38,762 nt of DNA, taken from contig JAWXAN010000046.1 of assembly GCA_034439475.1 (NCBI GenBank), positions 1 through 38,762 of the forward strand, written 5' to 3'. Within the stretch, counting starts at the first letter, position 1. Each line of letters starts with the position of its first letter. Under the pieces are notes generated by a model. It saw only the letters and a program-made list of their open reading frames with translations, was not told the origin of the DNA and did not search any database. Position numbers and translations under genes: made by a program. The DNA is from Candidatus Zixiibacteriota bacterium. Its GTDB lineage: Bacteria; Zixibacteria; MSB-5A5; GN15; FEB-12. Positions 9,532 through 18,545 of this stretch are shown in pieces.

Positions 9532-10455
9532 TTATTTAAATCGTTTCGGACTGCGGGCTTCCCATTCAACAAGGATGGGGCTTGCCACAAAAATCGAACT
9601 GTACGTCCCAATTAAAACTCCGATTATCAGCGCAAGCGAGAAATTCTTCAAAACCACTCCGCCAAAGGCATAAAGAATCAGAACGACAATGAGCAGGGTC
9701 ATTGAAGTGTTCAATGTCCGCGAGAGCGTTTCATTGATGGAAAGGTTTACTGAATTAACAAACTCGCCTTTGGTTCGGTACTTGCGAAGGTTCTCTCGTA
9801 TTCTGTCGAAGACCACCACGGTATCGGTCAGTGAATATCCGGCAATGGTTAACAAGGCTGTCACGATGAGCAAGTCAAACTCCAACCCAAAAATATAAAA
9901 GATTCCGATAATCGCTAGGACATCGTGAAAAGTTGCGATCGTAGCGGCCACACCAGAACGCAAATCGAAACGAAAAGCGATGTAGGCGAGAATTCCTACC
10001 AATGAGATAAGAATTGCCTTCACGGCGTCTTTTCGGAGGCTTTCGCCTACTGAAGGGCCGATAATATGCTCGGAGTCACGGATAAAGGCATTGCCTGGGA
10101 ATTTTTTCTCCAAGGCGCCCACCAGAGCTTCGAGTTTTTCGCTGCCTGCGGCATCGCTTTCAGGCCGTTTGGTTTTAATTATAAAAGTCTTGTTCTCGTT
10201 ATCCGCCACCTGAGTTACCGAAGCGTCGCTGAATTCTGTCTCCACCGCGGCGCGGACACTCTCTATTGAAACCGGGCTTTCAAAGTGACCCTGGACCATG
10301 ACCCCGCCTGCGAAATCAATTCCCATCTCGGCTTTCCCCAAAAGAATCATGACAAAGGCAAAAATGCCAATGGCGGAGAGAATCGCCGAGACAATAAAGG
10401 ACACTTTTCGTTGTCCGATAAAATCTATTTTCGTATCTCCAATTAGTCTAAACAT
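9532..10455 (-). CDS. secF: protein translocase subunit SecF
   Basis: 307 residues, ATG at 10455 with a GAGG site upstream; normal length for SecF. It shows the first membrane helix, then GIDFAGGVMVQ (SecF head signature), a periplasmic P1-like domain (about 55-135), GPSVGESLRKDAV, and five further membrane helices with GYSLTDTVVVFDRIREN, where the conserved Asp/Arg of RND-type proton-driven subunits sit. SecF works with SecD to use the proton gradient to pull exported proteins through SecYEG and complete their release. It is the second gene of secD-secF, 34 bases after secD. Confidence 0.97.
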   Translation of the reverse strand: MFRLIGDTKIDFIGQRKVSFIVSAILSAIGIFAFVMILLGKAEMGIDFAGGVMVQGHFESPVSIESVRAAVETEFSDASVTQVADNENKTFIIKTKRPESDAAGSEKLEALVGALEKKFPGNAFIRDSEHIIGPSVGESLRKDAVKAILISLVGILAYIAFRFDLRSGVAATIATFHDVLAIIGIFYIFGLEFDLLIVTALLTIAGYSLTDTVVVFDRIRENLRKYRTKGEFVNSVNLSINETLSRTLNTSMTLLIVVLILYAFGGVVLKNFSLALIIGVLIGTYSSIFVASPILVEWEARSPKRFK

Positions 10456-10489
10456 AATATCCTCATTTTATATAGTCTTGCTGATGCGG

Positions 10490-12208
10490 TTAGATGCTGA
10501 GCGTTTTGTATCCTTTGCGAATATCAAAAATTGCTTTGGTGATAACGTAAGCTGTAAAGAGTGATAGTGTCACACCCCAAAACAGAGTAATCGCGAATCC
10601 TTTGATCGGACCCGAGCCGAATATAAAGAGCGCTCCGGCAGTAATAAGTGTTGTAACGTGCGAATCCAGAATCGCGGTGAAAGCTCGATCATATCCGGCA
10701 TCGATAGCCGCTCTGATCGTTTTGCCAGTTCGCATCTCCTCTCGAATTCGCTCGAAAATAAGGATATTTGAGTCGACCGAAATACCAATAGTCAGAATGA
10801 TACCGGCAATGCCCGGCATCGTAAGCGTCGCTCCAAGTCCCGCTAAGATAGCCAGCAGGAAAAAGACGTTAAAGAGCAAGCCGATATCGGCAATCAACCC
10901 GGACATCCGGTAATAGGCGCCGATATAGGCCAGCACGAGAATAAGTCCAAGGAGCGAAGAGATGAATCCTTTGCGGATTGAATCGGCTCCAAGCGAGGCC
11001 CCGACAACATTTTTCTCGATGATTTCGACCGGGGCAGGCAGCGCGCCGGCTTTGAGAACAATCTCAAGGTTGCGAGCTTCATCCACATTCGCCGAGGAGC
11101 CCATTGTTATCTGGCCCCGGTTACGGATTTTCGAATTGATAAAGGCGGCTGATTCAACCTTGTCATCCATGACTATGGCAAGCGGTTTATCTATGTTAGC
11201 TCCAGTCAGCTGACCGAACCGATTGGCGTTGTCTCCGGAGAGTTGGAAGTCTACAGAAAATCCGCCGTTTTCTCCGACGCCGAGTTTGACACCCTCAATA
11301 AATCGACCGAGAAATTCGACTTTCCGTTTGAGCACAAAAAGCTCATAGGCCTCTCGGTTGTTGACAATCGACGAGCGAGTTGACCAGGCAAACTCGACGC
11401 CCTGAGGAATAACATGCTGGACTTCGGGCAATGCCAGCCAGCGTTCAAGTATCGGTTTATCGTTTCGACCGACAATGAAGCCGGGCCAGTTAATGCCGGT
11501 CTTGCTGTTGAACATTGAGATCTCAAGGCGCGAAGAAAATGGCTTCTCCTCTGCTCCAACCTTTGCGCTGTCGTCAAACTCAAAACTTGACGTGTCGCGC
11601 GAACTGTCTCCCATCATTTCAGAAAGAACATCGCTGGAATTTGATGCCGTATCGGTTGATTTACTTGTTGTATCAGCAGGGGTTCGCGGTGTTTCAGTCA
11701 TGCCACTCTTGGCAAGTTCCATACTATGGACAACCGAGTCAACTTTGGCGAGGACCTGCTCGGCAGTTGCGAAGCTTTCCATCATTTTGAATTCGAGTAA
11801 AGCCGTTTTGCCGATAAGAGCCTCGGCTCTGCTGGCATCGGTGTACCCCGGCAGGTCAATAATGATTCTGTCTTCGCCCTGCTTTTGGATAATCGGCTCG
11901 ACAACACCAAGTCCGTCAATTCGACTGCGCAGAACCTGCATCGCCCGGTCAACAGCTCCCTCGCGCAAAGCTGGCTCAAGTTCCTCCGATTTCACGCGAA
12001 GAACGGTGTGAATTCCGCCTTGCAAGTCCAGTCCGAGTCTGATTGAATTTTGCTGTAACTCAAGCAGTTTGTCCGGATTGCTTTCTTGCAAAGCAGATCT
12101 TTCGGCATCGTCCATTGTCCAAAGCTTGAATGTATCCCAAAACGCCATAAAGGATAAAATCACCAGTACTGCGGTGATGCCCCAGCGCCATTTTTGTCCA
12201 GAAGACAT
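10490..12208 (-). CDS. secD: protein translocase subunit SecD
   Basis: 572 residues, ATG at 12208 with AAGGAG upstream. Motifs: LGLDLQGGIHTVLRV after the first membrane helix, DRAMQVLRSRIDGLGVVEP and RIIIDLPG of the P1 head, the second-half region with NRFGQLTGANIDKPLAIV, then membrane helices with TIGISVDSNILIFERIREE. A Ser/Thr/Asp-rich insert (about residues 178-235) within the periplasmic part makes it longer than the simplest SecD forms; such inserts vary between phyla. It acts with SecF in the inner membrane as the proton-driven accessory of SecYEG. Confidence 0.97.
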   Translation of the reverse strand: MSSGQKWRWGITAVLVILSFMAFWDTFKLWTMDDAERSALQESNPDKLLELQQNSIRLGLDLQGGIHTVLRVKSEELEPALREGAVDRAMQVLRSRIDGLGVVEPIIQKQGEDRIIIDLPGYTDASRAEALIGKTALLEFKMMESFATAEQVLAKVDSVVHSMELAKSGMTETPRTPADTTSKSTDTASNSSDVLSEMMGDSSRDTSSFEFDDSAKVGAEEKPFSSRLEISMFNSKTGINWPGFIVGRNDKPILERWLALPEVQHVIPQGVEFAWSTRSSIVNNREAYELFVLKRKVEFLGRFIEGVKLGVGENGGFSVDFQLSGDNANRFGQLTGANIDKPLAIVMDDKVESAAFINSKIRNRGQITMGSSANVDEARNLEIVLKAGALPAPVEIIEKNVVGASLGADSIRKGFISSLLGLILVLAYIGAYYRMSGLIADIGLLFNVFFLLAILAGLGATLTMPGIAGIILTIGISVDSNILIFERIREEMRTGKTIRAAIDAGYDRAFTAILDSHVTTLITAGALFIFGSGPIKGFAITLFWGVTLSLFTAYVITKAIFDIRKGYKTLSI

Positions 12209-12303
12209 AGCGGTCTCCTTTGTGTTAAAAAGTTAATAGTTCGATTCTTCTAAATTGTCAGAAAAGGGCCTTGTGAAATCCAAGGCAGTAAGTATAGACG
12301 GAG

Positions 12304-12741
12304 TTAGCTTGTGCCGGAAGGACGCGCGCCGACAAGAGTGAATTGTCGGCCAAGCAAAGCGCAGACCCGATCAGGCGTTGAGGCAATTGCCCCATTCCTG
12401 ATGAGAATTGGCTGTATTGTAACTATTCGCGGAGAGTGCTCGTTAATAACGTAGGCTCGGAACTGTGAATTGTCCGAGGGCGGAAGTGAAGCGGTCAGCT
12501 GTTGATGAACATCACCGCTCTGTTTCTTTTCCCCTTTGGCAATCTCATCGAGAGGGCTGTCGGCTGTTGGCGCCGGGGTTAAATTATCACAGTGAAGATT
12601 TTTAATTTTCTCTGAATTGTCATGGAAGGTAACATCCCGATTGGCTAAAGACCATCCGCTCAGAAACCACGAGCAAAAAATAAGGGAGATAATCCAGACA
12701 TGGATTACGGTTCGAAATTTTCGGGTTATACTATTCATCAT
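12304..12741 (-). CDS. hypothetical exported protein
   Basis: The frame opens at a TTG (12786), but paired ATGs at 12741/12738, preceded by a GGTAAG-like site, are more likely. That gives about 145 residues: a basic N-terminus, one hydrophobic segment (about 10-30, FCSWFLSGWSLA) that could be a signal peptide or anchor, a polar middle with PTADSPLDE, and a hydrophilic C-terminus with SPRIVTIQPILIRNG and VCALLGRQFTLVGARP. I recognise no family. It lies directly upstream of secD on the same strand, with 95 bases between. Codon use looks like its neighbours, but support is modest. Confidence 0.5.
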   Translation of the reverse strand: MMNSITRKFRTVIHVWIISLIFCSWFLSGWSLANRDVTFHDNSEKIKNLHCDNLTPAPTADSPLDEIAKGEKKQSGDVHQQLTASLPPSDNSQFRAYVINEHSPRIVTIQPILIRNGAIASTPDRVCALLGRQFTLVGARPSGTS

Positions 12742-12888
12742 AAGACTTACCAAATATACGGTCTGGGAGTCATCTGTCAACGGCAATTTATGAACAAAGT
12801 TTCAGGGTCACGCCTATCCAAGCTCAACCGGCAGAAACAAGACAGGTTAAAGAATGACCATGATTTAGCACTCTCGACTCCTCTTCAA

Positions 12889-14094
12889 TCATGGCTTCTT
12901 CTTAGGGCCAAAACCCGCCCGGAAAGCGGGCAAAAGCGAAGTGCGGTATCGAGTAAAATAGATAGCCGCCAAAACAATATATATGGCGGCGATTTCGAGG
13001 CGTATGCTTTCAACCAGTAACTGGGCCATAAAAAGCGCAAAGAGAGCGCTCGCCTCAAGCCGGCTCATCCGCAAATTTACGAAAACTGCCACGGCAAAGA
13101 GCGACTGGGCCGCAGTAAGATACAGTTCATGGTCCTGAACTAAGTCAAGTTCAAACGGCATAATCTTGCCTCCGGAAATCGCATAGACCAACGGAATCGT
13201 ACCGACAAGCAGGGTCCAGTGGTTGACTTTTGAGGAGATAAGAGCCCTCATTGCTAAGCTTGCCGAGCCGCGAAGGGTCCATGTGGCGGCAATCACAAAC
13301 TCAGGAAGCTCGCTTGCTAGTGGAGCAAGCCACTGCACAAGCAGAAATTCATTTATTTTCAACAAGCGCCCGGATGCAACAAGCGATTCCGCAAAAGGTT
13401 CGGCAACCAAGAAAATCACCGCTCCCGAGAAAAGAAAAAGGAGTCCGGTGCACACTCTCCGTGGAACAGTTTTCATATTTGCGACAATTTTAACCGGCCC
13501 CACTAACTCCGGCTCAGCAGATTCCATCTGGGCGGTGCGGCGGGCGTACATGACATACAGCCCAACAAGTATGACAGTATCAACAAGATTGAGGCTTCCT
13601 TTGAGAGGAATAGTGAAGGAATAAAGAGTTGCAAGCGCGAGATAGAAGATTTCAACGCGCTGGCTCTCTTCAAGCACAATCTGTTTTTTCTTCTTGAAAA
13701 AAACATAGAGAAATAGCACCACCGGCCAGCCCAACCCGACCAGCAGTCGATTGGCTCCGGTCATATTTGCCAGGGCGTACGCTTTTTGTGAAGGGTCATG
13801 CGCAGAATTCCAAGTAAAGACAAAATCGACCGCATATTCAGGAAGCACCGCAATGAGAGCAAGAATTGCGATGGCAAGTCCCTGTGAGATATCGATCTGC
13901 GCGGCCTCGGCAGCCCATGACAACATAAAAGCCGCGCCGAAAATAGCAACACCGGATATAATCGCGCCGGTAATCGGAGAAATGTGAGCGTGTGTCAACC
14001 CTAGCCACGAACCGGGCAGTGTGCTAACAATCGCAAGTATTAGTATAATATAGAGCGATGGCGTAATCGCATAGTGCTCCCGCTCATGACTCAT
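12889..14094 (-). CDS. sodium/calcium exchanger family membrane protein
   Basis: 401 residues, ATG at 14094, no clear ribosome site. The two inverted alpha-repeats of the CaCA (NCX/CAX) superfamily are visible. Repeat 1 is LALIAVLPEYAVDFVFTW ... ALANMTGANRLLVG (about 80-125). Repeat 2 is WLAPLASELPEFVIAATWTL ... ISSKVNHWTLLVGTIPL (about 250-300). Each keeps the central Pro-Glu essential for ion binding. About ten membrane helices are predicted by eye, and the length fits bacterial Na+(or H+)/Ca2+ antiporters. The usual G-T-S-x-P in both repeats is altered (ALIAVLPE, PLASELPE), so ion specificity is uncertain. It appears monocistronic. Confidence 0.85.
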   Translation of the reverse strand: MSHEREHYAITPSLYIILILAIVSTLPGSWLGLTHAHISPITGAIISGVAIFGAAFMLSWAAEAAQIDISQGLAIAILALIAVLPEYAVDFVFTWNSAHDPSQKAYALANMTGANRLLVGLGWPVVLFLYVFFKKKKQIVLEESQRVEIFYLALATLYSFTIPLKGSLNLVDTVILVGLYVMYARRTAQMESAEPELVGPVKIVANMKTVPRRVCTGLLFLFSGAVIFLVAEPFAESLVASGRLLKINEFLLVQWLAPLASELPEFVIAATWTLRGSASLAMRALISSKVNHWTLLVGTIPLVYAISGGKIMPFELDLVQDHELYLTAAQSLFAVAVFVNLRMSRLEASALFALFMAQLLVESIRLEIAAIYIVLAAIYFTRYRTSLLPAFRAGFGPKKKP

Positions 14095-14144
14095 GTATAA
14101 TTATCAATCCCTTCCCTGTCCTTTAAATAATAACAGATTCTCTG

Positions 14145-15050
14145 TCAGCCGCGAATTATCATGTTGACAATATCTTTACGAAGCAACACACCGACAAGGT
14201 TGTCGTTTTCGGTTACGAAGACGCGGCGGACATCTTTGAAAATCATCATCGCCGCGACTTCGACGATGCGTGTCTCGGGCGTCGTGACTTCGTATTCTTT
14301 GCGATATAACTGAGCTACCTTGATTTTATCCTGCTGCTTGAGCAGTTCCTCAAAGGGCTCTACTTCCATTGAATAATTTAGATTCGAAATAAGCGATTTG
14401 TAATCCGGCAAGGCCGCCTTTATAAGGTCGCGGTCGTTGATGATACCGATAAGTTTGTTTTTATCATCAACGACCGCCAAGCCAGACAGTCGATAACGGA
14501 ACATCCGATTGGCAACTTCGCGAAGGCTGTCATCGGGAGTAACGCAGGCGACATCATGACGCATGACATCTTTGACCATAAGTTCCTTGTCTATTGTGAC
14601 ATTTGCATCGGATATGAGCTTTATCAGGTCGGCCGATTTTTCAGCGGTAAGAATATTGTTCATAATGCCGGGTTTGCGCGCAAACGAAGCTAGTCCGGAG
14701 AGAGTTTGCAAATAAAGCTTTGCGATAGTCGAAGGAGTTAAGAGCAGACACACTACTTTGAGCGGCTCATTGTCGACAGTTTTGGCGCTCAATCCCTGTT
14801 TTGAAAGGCCAATGAGAATGTACATCTCGCTTACGGCATCGGTTCGCGCATGAGGAAAAGCAAAGCCGTGTCCGTATGCGGTACTTTCGATCTCTTCTCG
14901 CTCGAGAACAGAACGCACGACTTCATCGTAATCAAATTTTACCCCCTCGCTTTTTAACAAATCGAGCAGTTCTTTGACGGCGTCGATAAGCGTGCCGGCA
15001 TGCAGCTTCATATTTATCCGGCGTTCGGCAAGCAAATTCGCAAGTTTCAT
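14145..15050 (-). CDS. PTS EIIA (PtsN-like) domain fused to tandem CBS domains
   Basis: 301 residues. ATG at 15050 forms an ATGA overlap with the DUF502 stop, so the two are translationally coupled. Residues 1-150 match a PtsN/fructose-type EIIA domain with the phosphorylation site GFAFPHARTD (His67) and preceding ESTAYGHG. Residues about 157-300 are two CBS motifs (VKDVMRHDVACVTPDDSLREVANRM; SGLAVVDDKNKLIGIINDRDL; a second half ending RKDIVNMIIRG). CBS pairs usually bind adenine nucleotides. A phospho-relay or energy-state sensor that controls a membrane partner is a reasonable inference, but no other PTS gene lies in the window. Confidence 0.88.
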   Translation of the reverse strand: MKLANLLAERRINMKLHAGTLIDAVKELLDLLKSEGVKFDYDEVVRSVLEREEIESTAYGHGFAFPHARTDAVSEMYILIGLSKQGLSAKTVDNEPLKVVCLLLTPSTIAKLYLQTLSGLASFARKPGIMNNILTAEKSADLIKLISDANVTIDKELMVKDVMRHDVACVTPDDSLREVANRMFRYRLSGLAVVDDKNKLIGIINDRDLIKAALPDYKSLISNLNYSMEVEPFEELLKQQDKIKVAQLYRKEYEVTTPETRIVEVAAMMIFKDVRRVFVTENDNLVGVLLRKDIVNMIIRG

Positions 15051-15703
15051 TCTCTGACTCCCTGGGATGACGACTGTGTGCCCAATGCTTCGGCGTTTTC
15101 TCGTGCGCGAAATGTTCTCGGAGCCGCAACGCCGCCCGAAACAATAAATTTAATCCCATCCTCGATACTTATATCCACAACAGTCACATCCTCGGACGGG
15201 ACAAGAATTATCATTCCCGAAAGAGGTGTGGGCGTTGACGGAATGAAAACAGAAATCAGCCTTGATGTCTTCTCCGCCATCGTCATCTCCATTCGGTTGG
15301 TAACAAATCCTATACTATATATTCCCTTGCGGGGATATTCCACAATAACGACGTCATCGAAAGACTTCTCGCCAGATGATGTCATCGCTTCCAGCAACTG
15401 TTTCACGGACGAGTAAATCGGGCGAATCAACGGCAGTTTCGCGAGTATAGCTTCCCACACACGGTAGAATTGATTACCAAGGAAGTTTCGAGTAAGTATG
15501 CCGGCAGTAAAAATGAGCAGAATGGTGGCAAGAAGTCCAAGCCCGGGGATATAAAAGCCGAAAAGACGCTCAATGAGCGGGCTCAGAACGCCGTCAATTG
15601 TCTGGAAAAGAAATTTCAGCACAAGGACGGTGATGATAAATGGAACCACCACCAGAACGCCGCTGAGAAAATACCGCTTGATGAGATTAAGGAGCTTTTT
15701 CAT
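15047..15703 (-). CDS. DUF502 family membrane protein
   Basis: 218 residues, ATG at 15703. Two membrane helices (about 14-35 and 52-72) frame DGVLSPLIE, and the family pattern follows: ILAKLPLIRPIYSSVKQLLE, VVIVEYPRKGIYSIGFVTN, SVFIPSTPTPLSGMIILVP and MTMAEK. The length matches bacterial DUF502 proteins. Function is not established for the family. The 4-base overlap with the EIIA-CBS gene suggests that the soluble regulator acts on this membrane protein. Confidence 0.9.
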   Translation of the reverse strand: MKKLLNLIKRYFLSGVLVVVPFIITVLVLKFLFQTIDGVLSPLIERLFGFYIPGLGLLATILLIFTAGILTRNFLGNQFYRVWEAILAKLPLIRPIYSSVKQLLEAMTSSGEKSFDDVVIVEYPRKGIYSIGFVTNRMEMTMAEKTSRLISVFIPSTPTPLSGMIILVPSEDVTVVDISIEDGIKFIVSGGVAAPRTFRARENAEALGTQSSSQGVRE

Positions 15704-15815
15704 CTCTTTTGCCGACAGCCATAACTAAGCCGCCAGCCGGACGAGTATACAAGAGGCAACTCGAATTGTCAACTCGATATCCACAGGTCTTCGCAAGCCG
15801 TAAATGGAACAAGAA

Positions 15816-17354
15816 TTATTTGACCGGAAAGCCGAAAACAGACGGTAAATTCGCCACAAATGCGACAAGCGGCGCCGGATACACACCAAAGAGAATAAGA
15901 CTGCTGGCGCACACAAGCATAACGCATTGGAGCGCTAAAGATGGCCTATGCTGAAATGGGGCCGAAACAAAATCTGGCCGCTTGACAAAAAAGCTCCTGA
16001 TAATTCTGATAACCGCGAGCAGTCCAAAAAACGAAGACAGTATTATTACCGCATAGAGAAGATACAGCCAAGCAAAACGTCCGTCACTCGCCGCTATTCT
16101 AAAACCTTCCTGAAGCAGATCGAAGCGTGAGATGAACCCTGCCGTGGGAGGAACACCGATCATGGCGAGAAGAAAAATAATCAGTGAAATAGTGGCCGAT
16201 GGCGAGTCATGATACAAACCACTGATAGTGACTGAAGAGCCAAGTTCCTGTTTCTGACGAAGAAATCCGGTAATCGCCAATGCGCCGAGAAAAGGGAGTG
16301 TCTGAATTATAAGAGTGAAGCCAATCGATGTCATACCCGCCGCAGACAACGAAAGCGTTCCAGCCAGACAGATTCCTATCTGAATAATCCAGAGATGGTA
16401 GATCGTTGTCGGCAAATCTCTGTGACTGAATAATCCCACAGTACTATACAGAATGGCTACTGCCGCTAACAGTCCAAGCGTTGTACCCCAGTCATTTGGA
16501 GCCATAACTGGATCGCTGAATGCGAATAGCGTGTTCATGAAGATTTTTATGAATCCGGCCAGCACCGCCGTCGCGATCGAAGTCTGATATATCGACCGCA
16601 GTTCACTTGGGAAAGAAGAAAACATTTCTTCACGGGCCAGGGACAGAAGCGGTAGGAATAGTTTTATGAGAAGCCCTGCGCCGATAAGCAAACTGGCGGC
16701 AAGGAGCACCGGACTAAACTCCCCGTTGAACGAAACCTGCGTCATCGCCATATTGATTTTTGCCTGAACGAGGTTGGTCGTCCCGCTCAAACCATAGAGA
16801 AGAGATAACCCGTAGGCAAATAGTGCCGACGAGAACACCCCGGTGAGCAATAGTTCTCGTCCCCTGCCGCAGGAGGAGCTTGACGCAATTGCGAAGTCGT
16901 TTGTATGAAAATACGCGCTTATGATATAGAGCGGAATAAAAATCAACTCCAATCCCAGATAGATCATTACCAACTCGTTCGCGGAGCAGACTAAAAGCGT
17001 TCCGAGCACCATCAGTAAAAGCAGGGCGTAGTAGTCTCCCTGACGATGCCCGTAACGCTTGGCTATTGATGGTACAGATGGAATAAGCCCGAGAGTAGCG
17101 CCAATCAATACTACAGTTTTGCAAAAAACCGCAAAGGGGTCATTGAAAATAATATCGCTATATCCTTGCCCATACCCAAAAACCCATAATATAATCCCGG
17201 CACACAGGAGTGAGAAAATCGCGCTGTATCCAAGCCAAAGTGAGTTACGAAATTTAGAGAAACGCCCACACAGAGCGATCATCAGACAAGTGACGGTTAT
17301 GAGAAGTTCAGGAAGAATAAAATGCGCGTTGAAAAGTGAACCGATGTTGTTCAT
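15816..17354 (-). CDS. nuoN: divergent NADH:quinone oxidoreductase subunit N-like protein
   Basis: The frame opens at a TTG overlapping the nuoK stop (17360); an ATG at 17354 is a likelier start and gives 512 residues with about 14 membrane helices. NuoN features: IYLGLELIFIPLYIISAYF with the key Glu136, FSSALFAYGLSLLYGLSGTT, GAGLLIKLFLPLL (Lys231 kept) and MIGVPPTAGFISRF. Odd points: the PFHxWaPDvYeGAPTP block after Lys231 is replaced by unrelated residues, the conserved Lys of the EAxxKYFLLG motif becomes Glu167 (after Arg166), and the Lys of the late-helix GFxxKF motif is Arg410. It is a complex I antiporter-like subunit by fold, but the proton path may be altered. Confidence 0.8.
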   Translation of the reverse strand: MNNIGSLFNAHFILPELLITVTCLMIALCGRFSKFRNSLWLGYSAIFSLLCAGIILWVFGYGQGYSDIIFNDPFAVFCKTVVLIGATLGLIPSVPSIAKRYGHRQGDYYALLLLMVLGTLLVCSANELVMIYLGLELIFIPLYIISAYFHTNDFAIASSSSCGRGRELLLTGVFSSALFAYGLSLLYGLSGTTNLVQAKINMAMTQVSFNGEFSPVLLAASLLIGAGLLIKLFLPLLSLAREEMFSSFPSELRSIYQTSIATAVLAGFIKIFMNTLFAFSDPVMAPNDWGTTLGLLAAVAILYSTVGLFSHRDLPTTIYHLWIIQIGICLAGTLSLSAAGMTSIGFTLIIQTLPFLGALAITGFLRQKQELGSSVTISGLYHDSPSATISLIIFLLAMIGVPPTAGFISRFDLLQEGFRIAASDGRFAWLYLLYAVIILSSFFGLLAVIRIIRSFFVKRPDFVSAPFQHRPSLALQCVMLVCASSLILFGVYPAPLVAFVANLPSVFGFPVK

Positions 17355-17356
17355 AT

Positions 17357-17860
17357 TCAAACCGACGTCATTTCTTCTTTGCTTGTGGCAGGCGGCTCGG
17401 ACGGCGTCTGCTCCTCTCTTTTGGATGGCGAGTGACGCGAAGCGAGCGCCATTACAATCAGTCCAAGCGCGGAGACAAGGGTCAGCAACGGCCAGACGCG
17501 CTCACGTGATGGATCCGTCTCAAGTTTATAGAGACCGATAAGCGACACACCGATGACAAGAAGAAGCCAACGCCGTTTGATCATGTTGAGAGCCGCAAGC
17601 GACTCCTTTTTGTACGTGCGCAGTACAAACAGCGCGCCGAGTAAGAGCTGGGCGGCAGACACGACCGCAATCACTATCGCAAATATCTGCCCGCTGTTGC
17701 CATCGGAGACAATAAAATGATTGAATGTCACAAAAGTCACTATCGCAGCGGTGGCCATGAGCTGTATAGAAAGCAAAACAGCCGCAGTGGATGTCCTTGT
17801 CAACGCGCCAAAGAGTCCAATCGCAAAGAGAAGTCCGCCGAATATAAGGTACTGATTCAT
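17357..17860 (-). CDS. nuoK: NuoK-like subunit with both conserved glutamates replaced and an extra C-terminal region
   Basis: 167 residues, ATG at 17860 overlapping the nuoJ-like stop (ATGA). Residues 1-90 align by eye with NuoK: LLFAIGLFGALTRTSTAAVLLSI, then GQIFAIVIAVVSAAQLLLGALFVL. The two buried glutamates essential for NuoK proton transfer (E. coli Glu36 and Glu72) are Gln33 and Gln71, each CAG in the DNA. NuoK is normally about 100 residues; here about 70 more follow, with two extra hydrophobic segments (about 96-112 and 122-138) and a Ser/Glu-rich tail. Family membership is inferred from pattern; function as a pump subunit is doubtful. Confidence 0.75.
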   Translation of the reverse strand: MNQYLIFGGLLFAIGLFGALTRTSTAAVLLSIQLMATAAIVTFVTFNHFIVSDGNSGQIFAIVIAVVSAAQLLLGALFVLRTYKKESLAALNMIKRRWLLLVIGVSLIGLYKLETDPSRERVWPLLTLVSALGLIVMALASRHSPSKREEQTPSEPPATSKEEMTSV

Positions 17861-18369
17861 TCAGTAAGTCCTTCAGAGCGACTCAGCCGAATCGCAATAA
17901 ACAGACCAGCCGAAATAATGAGAATGGCCGCTATATGCGGAAGATGGCGCTGGATTAGTTCAGTGACCACAGCTAAAGTGCCTGTATCAGTTGTTGATGC
18001 TTTCGAGAATTTCCAGATTCGTGTGCTCAGTATGCTGAACCGCACACCGAAAAGTATCAGCAGACAGATTAGGAAAACAGTCATCCCATTGATATCCTGT
18101 GGAATGGTCAGACCAAAATTGGACGATTGAGATGCCTTCGTTTTGCGGGCCTGTAAGAGAAAATATGCGGCCACACAGATACCGAGCTGAACCAGCATTA
18201 CGGTAATTGCACCGAGCGCGTACAAAAGTCCTGAGATACCGAGGAGCATTCCGATAACCGCAAATCCAGCGCGTCGGCTTTCTTTCAGGCTTACTGACAG
18301 AAGGGCGCAGAGCAAAGCTGTCGCGGCACAGACCCAGAAGAGAATGGTCGGATCTTCGGACTGCGACAT
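17857..18369 (-). CDS. nuoJ: NuoJ-like membrane protein
   Basis: 170 residues, ATG at 18369. Helices at about 9-27, 31-49, 55-76, 95-113 and 144-162. The segment LLYALGAITVMLVQLGICVAA sits where NuoJ has the LGAxFLAxVQVLVYVGA helix; the VQ is kept but the YVGA is not. Position (first of three overlapping genes, followed by NuoK- and NuoN-like) supports a NuoJ identity more than the sequence does. NuoJ normally forms part of the membrane arm near the E-channel. It is divergent, and no NuoA-I, L or M genes are in the window. Confidence 0.6.
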   Translation of the reverse strand: MSQSEDPTILFWVCAATALLCALLSVSLKESRRAGFAVIGMLLGISGLLYALGAITVMLVQLGICVAAYFLLQARKTKASQSSNFGLTIPQDINGMTVFLICLLILFGVRFSILSTRIWKFSKASTTDTGTLAVVTELIQRHLPHIAAILIISAGLFIAIRLSRSEGLTE

Positions 18370-18545
18370 ACTTATCTTGTCCGCCGCAGAATAGTATCAG
18401 GGCCGGTTTTGTCCATGTTTGACGCGGTAATAGTGTACGATCGCATTGAAATAGTATCGGACAATTCCTGCCAAGTATGAGATAAAAGTCGCGGACTGAC
18501 TCTATTTATGGTCGCAGCTTAGCGCAGTTTGGAATGCTACAAGCC

